Source: Halorubrum sp. CSM-61
GTDB lineage: Archaea; Halobacteriota; Halobacteria; Halobacteriales; Haloferacaceae
DNA: 64,000 nucleotides
Reading direction: 5' to 3'
NCBI RefSeq assembly: GCF_003781945.1
Contig: NZ_RJJW01000001.1
Coordinates: 391,921-455,920 of the forward strand
The notes under the pieces are model-generated. The model did not search any database. It saw only the letters and a program-made list of their open reading frames with translations, and was not told the origin of the DNA. The number at the start of each line of letters is the position of its first letter. The stretch's first letter is position 1. Both the position numbers and the translations under genes were made by a program. Below are positions 36,171 through 45,658 of the stretch, in pieces.

Positions 36171-38967
36171 TCTTGTCCACCTGCATTTTGACCGAGAGTG
36201 ATGCCTTCTTAGGGACATTTAGGTCCCACAGTAGGGCTAGGAACGAACTGTGATCCAAGGGTTCGTCCGGGGTAATCTCGAACGTTTCGTCAAGGCTCAC
36301 CCGCTTATCCAGAGCGTCGGCGTTGATCCCGTATTCACCAAGGTCATCGCTGGTGAGCACCCCCTCAATCGTGATTGTCGCTTCATGGATATCCCACCCC
36401 TGTGTCTCTCGTTCAATTTGATCGATCAGATCTGGTTTATTATCCGCGTCAATCGTCCCCATGACCGGATAGGGACGAATTTTCGGGCCCTCGGGTTTCT
36501 CAAGTCCAAACTCGTCTAAGAGTTGATCAACAGTCGCGCCTTCAACCGACACTTCCCCTTCGACAACGCCTGAAGCATCAAATTCGAACCCACATTCACA
36601 TGATGTGCTTTTCAGCTCTTCTCCGCACTGCGGGCAGCTGAACGCTGTCTTTGGCGTGGCAGTTTTCCCGCTGCCGGAAGTCTCAGTCTCTGTCATAGTC
36701 CCACCTGAGGTCGTCGTCTCAGAGCTACCCTCGATGTCGCTGCCAGAAGTGTCTACGGTGATCGTATTGGTTTCTTCTTCGTCTTTTTCGTTGTCATCTT
36801 TGCTGACGTACTGCTGATGAACAAGGTTTGTGTCGTTTCCAAGGCTCCGGACTCGTTCTTCGAAGTACCCACCAACTTTAATCACACCACCTTGACAAAG
36901 CGACTTGATTGCTTCCTCCAACTCTGACTCTTCTGTAAGCGTTGCGTGTGTAGTCTCTCGGTAGAAGTCATTACGGAGATGTTCATACTGTATCCCACTC
37001 GCACCTTCGTCTTTCACCGCATTCTTGACCTCTGATCGAAGTTGACTGGGATCCGGTTTGACGACGCTAACCGTTGCGTCGTAGAAGTCAACGCCTGGAC
37101 CAGTGGGCAGGGCCTGGGGGAATAGCCCACGTTCTGTCGATGTGTGAACGGTTCCGAACTTGTCTTTGACGCGATCTCGGAGGTTCTGGTAGTTCTGGTC
37201 GTGGATTTCTTCGAACCCTTCGGGTAGGACCTCTTCCTCCCTTTTGAGTTGTTCCCCCGCCACGACTTTTCGGGCGAGTTGCCGAATACCTGTGTTCGAG
37301 TCGATGCCTGCGAGTTTTTCGGGGGTAACCAACACGAGTGTGTTGTTGAACTCACGGTTCTGACCGGTGGTGAGCTCTTCAAACACTTCGTCGTAATTCT
37401 GCTTAGCTGCGAGTGAAACGACGATTTTGAACGTCTTGTTGTCCGGAATATCCTGTTCGGTGTTCACCGGATCGAGTATGTACACGTTGTTTCGGCCATC
37501 GAACAGGTCTTCCTGAATCAGAGACTCTGTCCGATGGATGGCATCATGCTTGTGGATATCCTCGGCTTTCTTTTCGATGCGAGCTGCAGGGTTTTCCTCA
37601 ACATCGAACGCGTATTCACCATTGATTCGGTGGATGTGCCACGCATGTCCGTAGACGTCTTCGGTGAATGTTTGGATGATGCGGTGTGCGTTGATTCCTT
37701 TCCGCATGACACCCATCAGCATCTCACGTTTGTTTGCGCCTTCTTCGCCGGCACGTGCGAGGCTGTGTAGGAGGGTGATGTTAATTAGTTCCTCAATGAA
37801 CTCATCGAATGTCCCGTCGGATTTTTGAAGGCGGTTGTAGTCGTTGATGTACTTCCCGACCAGTTCGTTATCGATATACTGGAACCGATCAGTGTACTTG
37901 TGGACATCAACGTTCCCGGTGAGGATGAGGTCTGTCTCGGAGTAGTTGTCGCTGAGGATTTCTGTGAGGAATCGTAGAAGCCCACGGGCGTCCGAGCTGG
38001 TGCGTTGCTCGGAGTACTTCTCCATTAGGAGTTCTAAGGTGAGCGGATGGAACGGGTAGTACCGTTCAATCCGTCTTTCCATGTCGTGGTAATCCTCCAG
38101 TTCGATCTGATCATTCTGCCGGTAGACATCTGTGTATTCCTTCGCAAGTGAAGACACGCCGTCTACATCTGTTACCTCTCCAATAAGTCGGTGGAGAATA
38201 AATTCGATTTTCTCGTCTCGTCGGGACCCGAGATCGTGTGTGAACGGGTTGGTTCGCTGCGTAATGGCTTGGACGTCTTCGTTTTCGTAGAGGAGGGACA
38301 CGAAGACGCTGAGTCGGGTGTCGTCGCGCCCTGCGGCTTCGAGGAGGTTCTGAAGGAATGCGAGGTTATCATCCCGGTAGTCCTCTCGTTCCATCATCCC
38401 GTACCAGCGTTCGAACTCGTCAAGAAGGACGAGGGCTGGTTCGCCGTCCAGCGTGTCGCGGATTTGATGAACTGTGGGGAGGTCTGTTCCACCGACCCAT
38501 TCGTCGATGCCGAGGTAATCGCCGACAGCTTCGGAGAGACGGTTGTAGTCTTTTTCCAGATTGAACATCTGGAGTGCGGCCGTCTTCGTTTGAGTGGGGA
38601 TATCTGCGTCAATTCCTTGCTGGTCAACCCATGCTTGGCCGAGTTCCGGCGAGTTGAAAAGGTGGTAAATGACAAGCTCAATGTGGCTTTTCCCGCTTCC
38701 GTAGCCACCGCCGACGATCTGTCCCCCCTCGGAGAAGTCAGCGTCACCGTTTAGATTCCGCGCGGTGTTTCTGATGATTGTAGAGAGCGTGTCTGTTGGG
38801 TACGTGATTTCCAGGATACGTTCTGCGTCCTGTTCTGGGGACTCACGATCATCGTAGAGATTGTAGAGACTGACTTCGTCCAGTAACCCGGTAGAGTCAA
38901 TCGTCCCGTCATCTCGAAGGATTTCATCGCTCGGGGTAATTCGTGCGGAGATGGGCGTGTCTGTCAT
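36163..38967 (-). CDS. DUF499/BrxC-like P-loop ATPase
   Basis: A 934-residue ATPase. Walker A is GGGYGSGKSH (86-95), Walker B is PALVLLDEFERWYG, matching DUF499 and BrxC/PglY ATPases of phage-defence systems. A low-complexity Ser/Thr linker (ETTTSGGTMTETETSGSG) precedes a zinc ribbon (CPQCGEELKSTSCECGFEF) and a C-terminal domain. Its start overlaps the stop of the 55-aa gene (ATGA) and its end overlaps pglZ, so the operon is tightly coupled. Confidence 0.85.
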   Translation of the reverse strand: MTDTPISARITPSDEILRDDGTIDSTGLLDEVSLYNLYDDRESPEQDAERILEITYPTDTLSTIIRNTARNLNGDADFSEGGQIVGGGYGSGKSHIELVIYHLFNSPELGQAWVDQQGIDADIPTQTKTAALQMFNLEKDYNRLSEAVGDYLGIDEWVGGTDLPTVHQIRDTLDGEPALVLLDEFERWYGMMEREDYRDDNLAFLQNLLEAAGRDDTRLSVFVSLLYENEDVQAITQRTNPFTHDLGSRRDEKIEFILHRLIGEVTDVDGVSSLAKEYTDVYRQNDQIELEDYHDMERRIERYYPFHPLTLELLMEKYSEQRTSSDARGLLRFLTEILSDNYSETDLILTGNVDVHKYTDRFQYIDNELVGKYINDYNRLQKSDGTFDEFIEELINITLLHSLARAGEEGANKREMLMGVMRKGINAHRIIQTFTEDVYGHAWHIHRINGEYAFDVEENPAARIEKKAEDIHKHDAIHRTESLIQEDLFDGRNNVYILDPVNTEQDIPDNKTFKIVVSLAAKQNYDEVFEELTTGQNREFNNTLVLVTPEKLAGIDSNTGIRQLARKVVAGEQLKREEEVLPEGFEEIHDQNYQNLRDRVKDKFGTVHTSTERGLFPQALPTGPGVDFYDATVSVVKPDPSQLRSEVKNAVKDEGASGIQYEHLRNDFYRETTHATLTEESELEEAIKSLCQGGVIKVGGYFEERVRSLGNDTNLVHQQYVSKDDNEKDEEETNTITVDTSGSDIEGSSETTTSGGTMTETETSGSGKTATPKTAFSCPQCGEELKSTSCECGFEFDASGVVEGEVSVEGATVDQLLDEFGLEKPEGPKIRPYPVMGTIDADNKPDLIDQIERETQGWDIHEATITIEGVLTSDDLGEYGINADALDKRVSLDETFEITPDEPLDHSSFLALLWDLNVPKKASLSVKMQVDKNE

Positions 38968-39131
38968 TCTTTGATTTTCTCCATCAAATCATTCTTGTCA
39001 TCGATCCAGTCAGCACATTCGAGGAGATGGGCGATCGCTTCATCGTAGGTAAGCCCATCTTCGGCTTTGTAGCGTCGAAGATCGTCTCGTGTTAGCTTCT
39101 TAACGCTGATTGATGTCTCGCCGTCCGTCAT
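38964..39131 (-). CDS. 55-aa ribbon-helix-helix-like protein, first gene of defence operon
   Basis: MTDGETSISVKKLTRDDLRR, then YKAEDGLTYDEAIAHLLE. The strand-helix-helix layout with SISVKKLTRDDL resembles RHH antitoxin/repressor proteins. It is the first gene after the promoter and overlaps the ATPase start, so autoregulation of the operon is plausible (inference). Confidence 0.7.
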   Translation of the reverse strand: MTDGETSISVKKLTRDDLRRYKAEDGLTYDEAIAHLLECADWIDDKNDLMEKIKE

Positions 39132-39154
39132 ATTAACTGATTGTTACCACGAAC

Positions 39155-39165
39155 GCGTTATATAG
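39155..39165 (-). promoter_or_regulatory. Promoter of the PglZ/DUF499 operon
   Basis: On the minus strand CTATATAACG lies about 27-34 nt before the ATG at 39131. This spacing predicts a nearly leaderless transcript, common in haloarchaea. Confidence 0.6.
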
Positions 39166-39442
39166 GTTCGGTGGATAGATGATTCTTATAATTTCTATAG
39201 AAATATAGATCTGTGCGTTAAACATCCGGTGAGAGATCGCGTTAGGTATCTCGGAGCCATTCACTCATCAGCAGAGTCCTCGATCCTGTATCGATCTAAG
39301 TTGTCCATTACCCGGTTGATACTTCGGGGAGACACACAGTCGCTTCGCAGCCTTCCACTGTGAGATATTCTCTTTTTAAACGCATTGAGAGAACCGTGCG
39401 AATCTCATCCATCTGGTCACTTGAGACTAACTCACCATCGTC

Positions 39443-39722
39443 TTATTCAAACCTCAACGGTGGCCGACCGGCACGACCAGTTTCCGGTAGTAAACTTCGG
39501 ATGTCCCGAATATCAACTCGGCGTTGTAGCTCCAGCCCGACATCATTGAGTCCATTTAGTATTTTTAAAACTGTATCTACAGTCTCACGATTAATCTCAA
39601 TTCCTTGCGAGATGATATGGACAGTCACGTCCGCATCAACGGCGTTCTTAACGCGGTCAGCGATCAATCCAAGTGAGTCACCCAGTACAGTAAAATCATC
39701 ATCAATGTTATAAAAATTCTAA
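39443..39722 (-). pseudogene. Degenerate small gene
   Basis: The frame reads DSLGLIADRVKNAVDADVTV, then EINRETVDTVLKILNGLNDV and ends RPPLRFE-stop. After the stop the frame continues with protein-like sequence (DDGELVSSDQMDEIRTVLSM). No good start codon was found. It looks like a decayed regulator-type gene. Confidence 0.4.
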
Positions 39723-40001
39723 ATTAATTCGATTGATAAATCCGTTTAGATATACCGCTCCGTGACCGATACGCGCTCTGTATTCATCACGGCCCTAAAA
39801 ACGTGTCCGCGATTGGGGATATAAACATAGCCACCACTCCTTTTCGAAAGTTCACTTTTCGCGTTTCTATACAATCGTGAACTTGGGGTGTATACTACCG
39901 AAGTCGCAACTACGCGCTTGAACAGCCCTATCCAAACGTTTCAGTTCCGGTCCGATCGGGTGCCTTTTTAGGTGATACCGTCGTAGCCGAATACGTGGAA
40001 A

Positions 40002-40237
40002 GCCGGTATCTCCACCCCTAGGCAGGGTCTGTCCGGCTTTTCCACGCAAGCCCGTTCGATGAGTGACGACAACGACCAGTCGGATTCAGATTCTGACAGC
40101 GACGAGGACGAACAAACCCCACTCGACCGGATACGTGAGCTGAAGCTGACGCTGGAGGCGATCAGGACAGCCGCGAAGCTCGTCGAGATGTTGAAGTAGT
40201 GGAGTACGCCAGTTAGCCGGCGTCTCCACCCCTAGGC
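40002..40237 (+). repeat. Pair of 22-bp direct repeats flanking a mini-gene
   Basis: GCCGG(TA/CG)TCTCCACCCCTAGGC occurs at 40002-40023 and 40216-40237, 214 bp apart, with two mismatches. The 46-aa gene lies between. They could be recombination or attachment sites, or part of a duplicated promoter or terminator. Confidence 0.6.
40059..40199 (+). CDS. Small acidic protein, 46 aa
   Basis: MSDDNDQSDSDSDSDEDEQT, then PLDRIRELKLTLEAIRTAAK. An acidic disordered head and an amphipathic helix. Composition is haloarchaeal and the start is clear. Bracketed by direct repeats. Function unknown. Confidence 0.5.
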   Translation: MSDDNDQSDSDSDSDEDEQTPLDRIRELKLTLEAIRTAAKLVEMLK

Positions 40238-40395
40238 GATTGAGATTACCAACGGTATAGTATTAAACGATTTGGCTTGTATCCTCGGAGATTCGGCCTC
40301 TCTCGTACAACCTACGCGCTTCTGTACCACTTCAGGTTTCCACACAAGCCCGAAGCGCCACAAACAATTAGTAAGCCGGCTGATGTTCTGAGAGT

Positions 40396-40503
40396 ATGCT
40401 ACAGTCGAGCTTTGAGGCATTTCAAAATCCTGTGGTATGGCTGGGTTTCGTTCTGCTGGCGATCGCTATCTCGGGAGGCATATACCTCTGGAATAACGAA
40501 TAG
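40396..40503 (+). CDS. Single-pass mini membrane protein, 35 aa
   Basis: MLQSSFEAFQNPVVWLGFVL, then LAIAISGGIYLWNNE. One hydrophobic helix with short polar ends, like small toxin or holin-type peptides, though a function cannot be assigned. Confidence 0.45.
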   Translation: MLQSSFEAFQNPVVWLGFVLLAIAISGGIYLWNNE

Positions 40504-40539
40504 AACTACTATTGGCTGGAGAACTCGCCTAGATAGAGA

Positions 40540-40653
40540 TCATTCCGCTCCAGCAGATTCGGTATTGTTCGCGTAGTCGAGCAGGTTGTCGCGTTGTGTG
40601 TTGAGCTCCTGGTCGCGGGTCGGGACCCCCGCGTAGACGGCTGCGTTTGTCAT
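40540..40653 (-). pseudogene. Serine recombinase (resolvase) N-terminal remnant
   Basis: MTNAAVYAGVPTRDQELNTQ followed by RDNLLDYA matches the resolvase start YARVSTxDQ; the catalytic serine position is proline here. Only 37 codons remain. It indicates that a site-specific recombinase once lay in the island. Confidence 0.6.
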
Positions 40654-40749
40654 GGTGCTGCCCGCATGTCTACCTGAATTAAAACTAAGCCCCTATTCGC
40701 CAGATGAGCGAGAGGGGTGTGCTTCTCGCCACATGAGGTTCACACCAAG

Positions 40750-41304
40750 TTAATTGAGGTATCCTTCGAGGCGTGCCGGGGAAGCCAAGTTCAGTTCTGG
40801 TCCTTTAATTTTGCCGGCCTCTTCGTTTTTTTCGACCCATTCCATAACGTCTCCAATGTCCTCCTCAGGGACGATCAGGACACGCTGGTATGCTTGAGCG
40901 CGGAAATCCGCCAACTGCTTCAGAGCGTGTTTCTCGTCGTTTCGGATACCTTCCCAAGTTTCCACTTCAACGACGAGGTGCTTGGTTAACGGGTCGATCA
41001 CGACAATATCCGGTCGGCCTTCAACTCCGGACACTACACCTGCGGTATTTCCATCCTTGGCCCCGTCCGGATCTATGTGATCCGCGTAGAGTTTTGCGCG
41101 GTCAGAAGACTGTTCTTTAAATTCGTAGAAACTCTTACGCAGGACAGCCTCGTGCTTCTCTTCGTGACCTGAAAGGGCAGCACCGATCGCGGATCCGACC
41201 ACCCCGCCAACCGGACCACCGATGAGGAGGCCAGCTGCTCCTCCAACTCCTGCTCCAGCAAGCTGATCTTTGTCTTTATCGTCCATATTGTAACTAACAC
41301 TCAT
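40750..41304 (-). CDS. PD-(D/E)XK-like protein with glycine-zipper segment
   Basis: A 184-residue protein. Residues about 13-48 are a glycine zipper (AGAGVGGAAGLLIGGPVGGV, then VGSAIGAALSGH), likely membrane-active. The C-terminal part has GRPDIVVIDPLTKHLVVEVE, close to the PD-x-(D/E)xK core with Glu in place of Lys. Glycine zippers fused to nuclease-like domains occur in defence effectors (general knowledge). Activity is inferred. Confidence 0.6.
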   Translation of the reverse strand: MSVSYNMDDKDKDQLAGAGVGGAAGLLIGGPVGGVVGSAIGAALSGHEEKHEAVLRKSFYEFKEQSSDRAKLYADHIDPDGAKDGNTAGVVSGVEGRPDIVVIDPLTKHLVVEVETWEGIRNDEKHALKQLADFRAQAYQRVLIVPEEDIGDVMEWVEKNEEAGKIKGPELNLASPARLEGYLN

Positions 41305-41465
41305 CGATAATTAAATGGATCCGAACCGCAGTGAAAGTTAAAACACACCGTGATAGTCTGGTTCTCCATCACTTCTCGAACAACATTCTCATTACGGCTC
41401 CCCCTATTCACGTAGCATCAAGAAACGCGAGCTTTTACAGCATAATCTGAAAAATTCTGGGTAGT

Positions 41466-41756
41466 ATGACCGAAGATGAGGAACGGATCAAGACACGGGA
41501 AGAGATTCTCTCCGACGCAGAAGAAGAAGCGGACCACAAAGGGAACCAAACGCAACTTCAAACCGTCAACAACTCTCTAATACGGAATCAGACGCAACAA
41601 CAAGTACGACTAGAAAAAGAGCTAGAAGAACTCCGAAGAAGCTTAGAGACGTATACAACTTGGTCAAGGGCACTGACTATTGTTCTAATAGTTCTTGGTG
41701 GACTGTCGCTAGTTATACAAGGTCTGTTCATCGCTGTTCGTCTTGGTATACTCTGA
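41466..41756 (+). CDS. Coiled-coil single-pass membrane protein
   Basis: A 96-residue protein: a charged coiled coil (QQQVRLEKELEELRRSLETY) followed by a C-terminal helix (ALTIVLIVLGGLSLVIQGLF). A TATA-less AT-rich region precedes it. No family recognised. Divergent from the glycine-zipper gene. Confidence 0.6.
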   Translation: MTEDEERIKTREEILSDAEEEADHKGNQTQLQTVNNSLIRNQTQQQVRLEKELEELRRSLETYTTWSRALTIVLIVLGGLSLVIQGLFIAVRLGIL

Positions 41757-41903
41757 CCACAGCTAGGTCATTGACCGCCCGTAACGCCATTAGTTGGCAG
41801 ACACACTCTACTCTTCGATACCTCTACTCCTTCGGTGAGAAGTAACGTAACGAAGGTTACGCGTTCATAGGCCCTATCTACACCTGCTCAAAATTCAGAT
41901 AAG

Positions 41904-43853
41904 TCAATCTAAGACGTCGTCCACGTCGATGTCAAATTCTTCGTAAATGTCACCTATCTTTTCATCAACATTTTCGTGATCATGATCACTCCAGCCTTGA
42001 ATCGAATCTAACTGCTCGATAACCATCTCCCGGGTGATATTCTCGTGATTTGAACTTTCACTCACGATCTCCAAGGAATCTCGAAGCGCGTCCACTACTT
42101 GGAGGGCTAAGTCAGGATAGTCTTCTACTACTGACCGTCCGAGTACCCCCAGCTCGTGAAAGCCACTGAATACATCGTTCTCTACTGCGGTTACCGCACT
42201 ATCACAGTAATGAATAGTCAAGAACATTCCAACATCCTCCACGTCATCCGGGCTGAGACTGCTGATCATTCTTCCCATTCCCCCAAGACCCATGAACGAC
42301 ACTTCAACGCCCTCCTCCATCGCATAGTCATAGATAGTTTTCTGAGTGCTGAGGATGTTTCGAAGCAAAAAACCCTGATACTGTTCGTTCTCGATAGCGA
42401 CTGACTTGCCAACCAAATCTGAGCAAGTCGAGAGTACAGAGGTTACAGGCTTGTCGTATCCTTTGTCAACTGCAGCTGTACAGTACTCCTCAAAAAAAGT
42501 AAGACGATCATATGCAAATGTCATTCTACCCGACATTGCCCAGAGGCGTTTCTCTTGATCCTCCTCAGAGAGGTCATCGATTCTTTCTATTTCGTCTTGA
42601 AACACAGAATGGTGTTCGCTACTAGGCAGGCTCTCGTACTCTGCTTTTGTAATATTCTCTAAGGCATCGTTGTACGTCCGGAAAACAGATTCATACTCCT
42701 TTTCAATAATGTCTCTGCCAATTTGGTTGAAGTGATCAGTAACCGCATCCAATATTCCCGTTTCTCGCATATCGATTAAAAGGTCTAGTACATCGCCAAG
42801 ATTCGAAATATACGAATTCAGGAACTGTGCGTTTTCCGTCTTCAGTATCTCGGTGTAGATCTGCCGCTCCAAATGGAGAAAGTAGCCACTGATCGCATCT
42901 GCTTCATCATCTGATAACGTTGGGTCGTCTTCTTCCTGGCGTCGTCTGATTTCCTCCAAGAACTCCAATTCTTTCGAAAACAAAAGACCAGACCATTCAG
43001 CGAACAGGTAGATGTCGTTGTCCCGAACGGTTCGGATAATAACCTTCTGGATATCGACGAACCGGTCCCGTTCATCAGTACCTCGAATTATACCTTCTCG
43101 ATGTTTCTGTACGATCTCATGGGCAAAATTGTTCGGGATGCTCTCCTTGAGCATCTCCAATTGCGTGTCCGGTTGTAGCTTCCGGATGATGTAAAAGAGA
43201 TAGGCGACGAGATAGAGCAGACACCAGACTAACGTTACAAACGAGTAAAACACGAACCTTCCGGTGAACTCCTCAAGAAACGAGAGGACGAAGATATTGG
43301 CCGCGATTGACAGGGTGTATGAGGCAAGGAGAAGTACAATGAATTTCGAGTACAATACAGACCGAGCGATTCGGGGCGTGAGCCTCTGTGAATAGTGCTC
43401 TAGTCCTAAGAGTGTCAGAGAAATTGTAATCGCGAAAACAGTGGCCAGTATCTGGGTGTTGGTCGTGATGATCGTCCCTGGGTTCTCAAGCGAGTTGATC
43501 AGGAACGAGGGAAATACGAGATGACTGACTGCCCCGAACAGAAATAAAATTCCTCCTCCGTATAGCAGTATTTTCCTCTCAACGTAGATCTGGGCGAGGC
43601 GCCATCGGGTGTGATAGTACCGGCCGAAGATTCTGTCTGCGATAGGTCCACTATTATGTACGCTGTAGGCTAGCAGGCCCAAGACCACTCCTATTGTCAC
43701 TAATATACTGCCGGAGAGCAGTGTCCATGTCCAGGTGAATATATTGAGGAAATCAGAATATGCGTCCATGAGAAGCGCTGAGCCCACAAGAATGAACGCC
43801 ACAGTAGTGACGATTATTTTCTTTTCACCATCCAAAGAGGGGTTAGAGAGCAC
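41904..43853 (-). CDS. Six-helix membrane protein with large soluble domain
   Basis: A 649-residue protein. Six hydrophobic helices lie within residues 12-225 (VTTVAFILVGSALLMDAYSD and others). The remaining 420 residues are acidic, helical and soluble (LQPDTQLEMLKESIPNNFAH onward). The layout resembles DUF2254-like proteins, not confirmed. GTG start at 43853. Position in a defence region suggests an effector or sensor role, but this is inference only. Confidence 0.7.
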   Translation of the reverse strand: MLSNPSLDGEKKIIVTTVAFILVGSALLMDAYSDFLNIFTWTWTLLSGSILVTIGVVLGLLAYSVHNSGPIADRIFGRYYHTRWRLAQIYVERKILLYGGGILFLFGAVSHLVFPSFLINSLENPGTIITTNTQILATVFAITISLTLLGLEHYSQRLTPRIARSVLYSKFIVLLLASYTLSIAANIFVLSFLEEFTGRFVFYSFVTLVWCLLYLVAYLFYIIRKLQPDTQLEMLKESIPNNFAHEIVQKHREGIIRGTDERDRFVDIQKVIIRTVRDNDIYLFAEWSGLLFSKELEFLEEIRRRQEEDDPTLSDDEADAISGYFLHLERQIYTEILKTENAQFLNSYISNLGDVLDLLIDMRETGILDAVTDHFNQIGRDIIEKEYESVFRTYNDALENITKAEYESLPSSEHHSVFQDEIERIDDLSEEDQEKRLWAMSGRMTFAYDRLTFFEEYCTAAVDKGYDKPVTSVLSTCSDLVGKSVAIENEQYQGFLLRNILSTQKTIYDYAMEEGVEVSFMGLGGMGRMISSLSPDDVEDVGMFLTIHYCDSAVTAVENDVFSGFHELGVLGRSVVEDYPDLALQVVDALRDSLEIVSESSNHENITREMVIEQLDSIQGWSDHDHENVDEKIGDIYEEFDIDVDDVLD

Positions 43854-44095
43854 GATTTAGTATGAGTTCAAACCAGATATGCTAATATCTGTCCTTTCTT
43901 TAATTAAGATTTTCCTGAATAATCGCTGAATTGGCGTTGTAGTCTCAATTTCAATATATGATCTCTGAATAGACTTAGAACCGGTTTTGTTCAACATTCG
44001 GACGCACTCCAGGTTTCACCTGCGTCATGACTAGTTTCCGGACAAGTCCACACAGAGCACCTATTAAGCGAAATCGACCTGTCCATGTTAGTACG

Positions 44096-45460
44096 CTACC
44101 AATTAATACCAAAGTGAATCTGTTTCACGTTGGCATACACACCTCGTGTAAAGTCGTTCCAGTCGGCGATCTGAAATCGCTGTGCTGTATATTCGTGTGG
44201 ATCTTCTGGCTGGTCCCAGTCGCGCAGGAAAGCACGTAATCTGGAGTAATTTGAGATAGGGGCGGCACCATCAATACTGAATCTGTTCTCCAAAAGTTCT
44301 CGCTTCCCGTAAAACGGGTTCGCACAAATAGCACCATCAATACTAGCTTCAGATTCAATGTCAAGGTCAACAGTTCTAGTTGTACGCTCCACGAGATCCA
44401 CAGGAATGTCGTCAGGGCTTGGGAGTCCCTGGGTATCGATCTCTACACCCTTCGCTGTGCTGAGTCTCATTTTACTCTGCTCAGAAAACTCAACTAATGG
44501 CCGAACATCAACCGGCTGACCGTCAATTAGGAAGTTCACTGTTAAATGTCGATACCCAGGTTCCGAAGTGAACGGTGCCGCGTAGATGAGTACGCTTGAT
44601 TCAGGGTATTCGACATCAAGATCAGAAATAAGCACCGCTTGATCATGGTCGTACAGTTTTAACTCATAACCAGAGTCCTCTACCTCCAAGTAGCGACTTT
44701 CACGGTTGCGAAGGTTTGCTACGAAGTTCTCATAGCCGCTACCGATCCAAGCCCCGTTTGACTGGTTGATTGTGAAATGGCAGTCCGGTACGGACAGACC
44801 AAATATACCCTCTAATACCGAGAACACGTGTTCCGCACGCGCCTCGGAGATATAATCAAGCTGTGCTACTACCCTGTAGGGGTTATTCGGAAAATAATGT
44901 GGCGTGAATAAACATAATTCAGATATGTGCCCATCAGGGCATTCAATAAAATAATTTGAGGGCTCACCTTCTGAATCGGGGATCCTCAGTAGCCTCTCGT
45001 CGTCATCTTTGGAGTTCCCATGAACTTGATCTCTATAATGAATCTGTACTTCGTGGCCGTTGAGGTATCTCACCTCTGTTTGTCTCCGAACCGGGAATAG
45101 CGGTTCCTCAATTTTCCTATGTTCGTAGCTTAGCAGTTCTTCTGTGGATTCAACTATGATTGCCAGTTGTGACTTCCCGTCGATTTCTAGAATGTCTGTA
45201 GAAAAATCTGGCACAGGCTCCACGACATGACTAAGAACATCAGAGACGGACCGAGCTATCTCATCAGTGGATCCGATATCTTCCAGCTCGCCTGGCCGCC
45301 CATGAGAGTCTTCTCGGACTCCCAGCACAATAGAACCTCCCGCAGCGTTAGACATTGCGGCGATCTCTTTCGCAACCTTACGGGGGGCAGCTTCTTTTGA
45401 TTTGTATTCAATCCTCTCTCCTTCCGGTTTTCCCCTCCTGATTTCCTCTTCCAGATCCAT
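44096..45460 (-). CDS. Schlafen/AlbA_2-domain protein
   Basis: A 454-residue protein whose first 140 residues match the AlbA_2 (Schlafen) fold: GERIEYKSKEAAPRKVAKEI, then AAMSNAAGGSIVLGVRED. AlbA_2 proteins bind nucleic acids or nucleotides, and several act in RNA cleavage or regulation. The C-terminal 300 residues are unknown. Island location is consistent with a defence function. Confidence 0.8.
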   Translation of the reverse strand: MDLEEEIRRGKPEGERIEYKSKEAAPRKVAKEIAAMSNAAGGSIVLGVREDSHGRPGELEDIGSTDEIARSVSDVLSHVVEPVPDFSTDILEIDGKSQLAIIVESTEELLSYEHRKIEEPLFPVRRQTEVRYLNGHEVQIHYRDQVHGNSKDDDERLLRIPDSEGEPSNYFIECPDGHISELCLFTPHYFPNNPYRVVAQLDYISEARAEHVFSVLEGIFGLSVPDCHFTINQSNGAWIGSGYENFVANLRNRESRYLEVEDSGYELKLYDHDQAVLISDLDVEYPESSVLIYAAPFTSEPGYRHLTVNFLIDGQPVDVRPLVEFSEQSKMRLSTAKGVEIDTQGLPSPDDIPVDLVERTTRTVDLDIESEASIDGAICANPFYGKRELLENRFSIDGAAPISNYSRLRAFLRDWDQPEDPHEYTAQRFQIADWNDFTRGVYANVKQIHFGINW

Positions 45461-45594
45461 TGTCGTAGTGCTAGTTCAGATTCAACTTAACATTACGTGC
45501 CAGAGGTGAAACCAGAATTTGAGCCTCAGATACCTCCACAAAAGAATGTCTAAACAGGTAGCCCTGAGGACGACCTGTCTTATACTGATCTCGC

Positions 45595-45614
45595 CATCCG
45601 GAACCATCCGGAAC
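45595..45614 (+). repeat. Origin-box-like direct repeat before broken orc
   Basis: CATCCGGAACCATCCGGAAC, two direct 10-bp units, lies about 45 bp before the broken Orc gene. A near copy (CATCCGGAATCATCAGGAAC) is at 47390 and a single unit at 47350. Confidence 0.55.
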
Positions 45615-45658
45615 ACCCACGGTTTAGCTTATGTACTTCGGCGAGAGTCGTCGATGAT

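Larger units (their letters stand above)
39723..40749. other. Gene-poor stretch with mini-genes and direct repeats
   Basis: It holds a 46-aa and a 35-aa mini-gene, a serine-recombinase remnant and two copies of a 22-bp repeat, listed separately. Nothing else recognisable. Confidence 0.5.
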
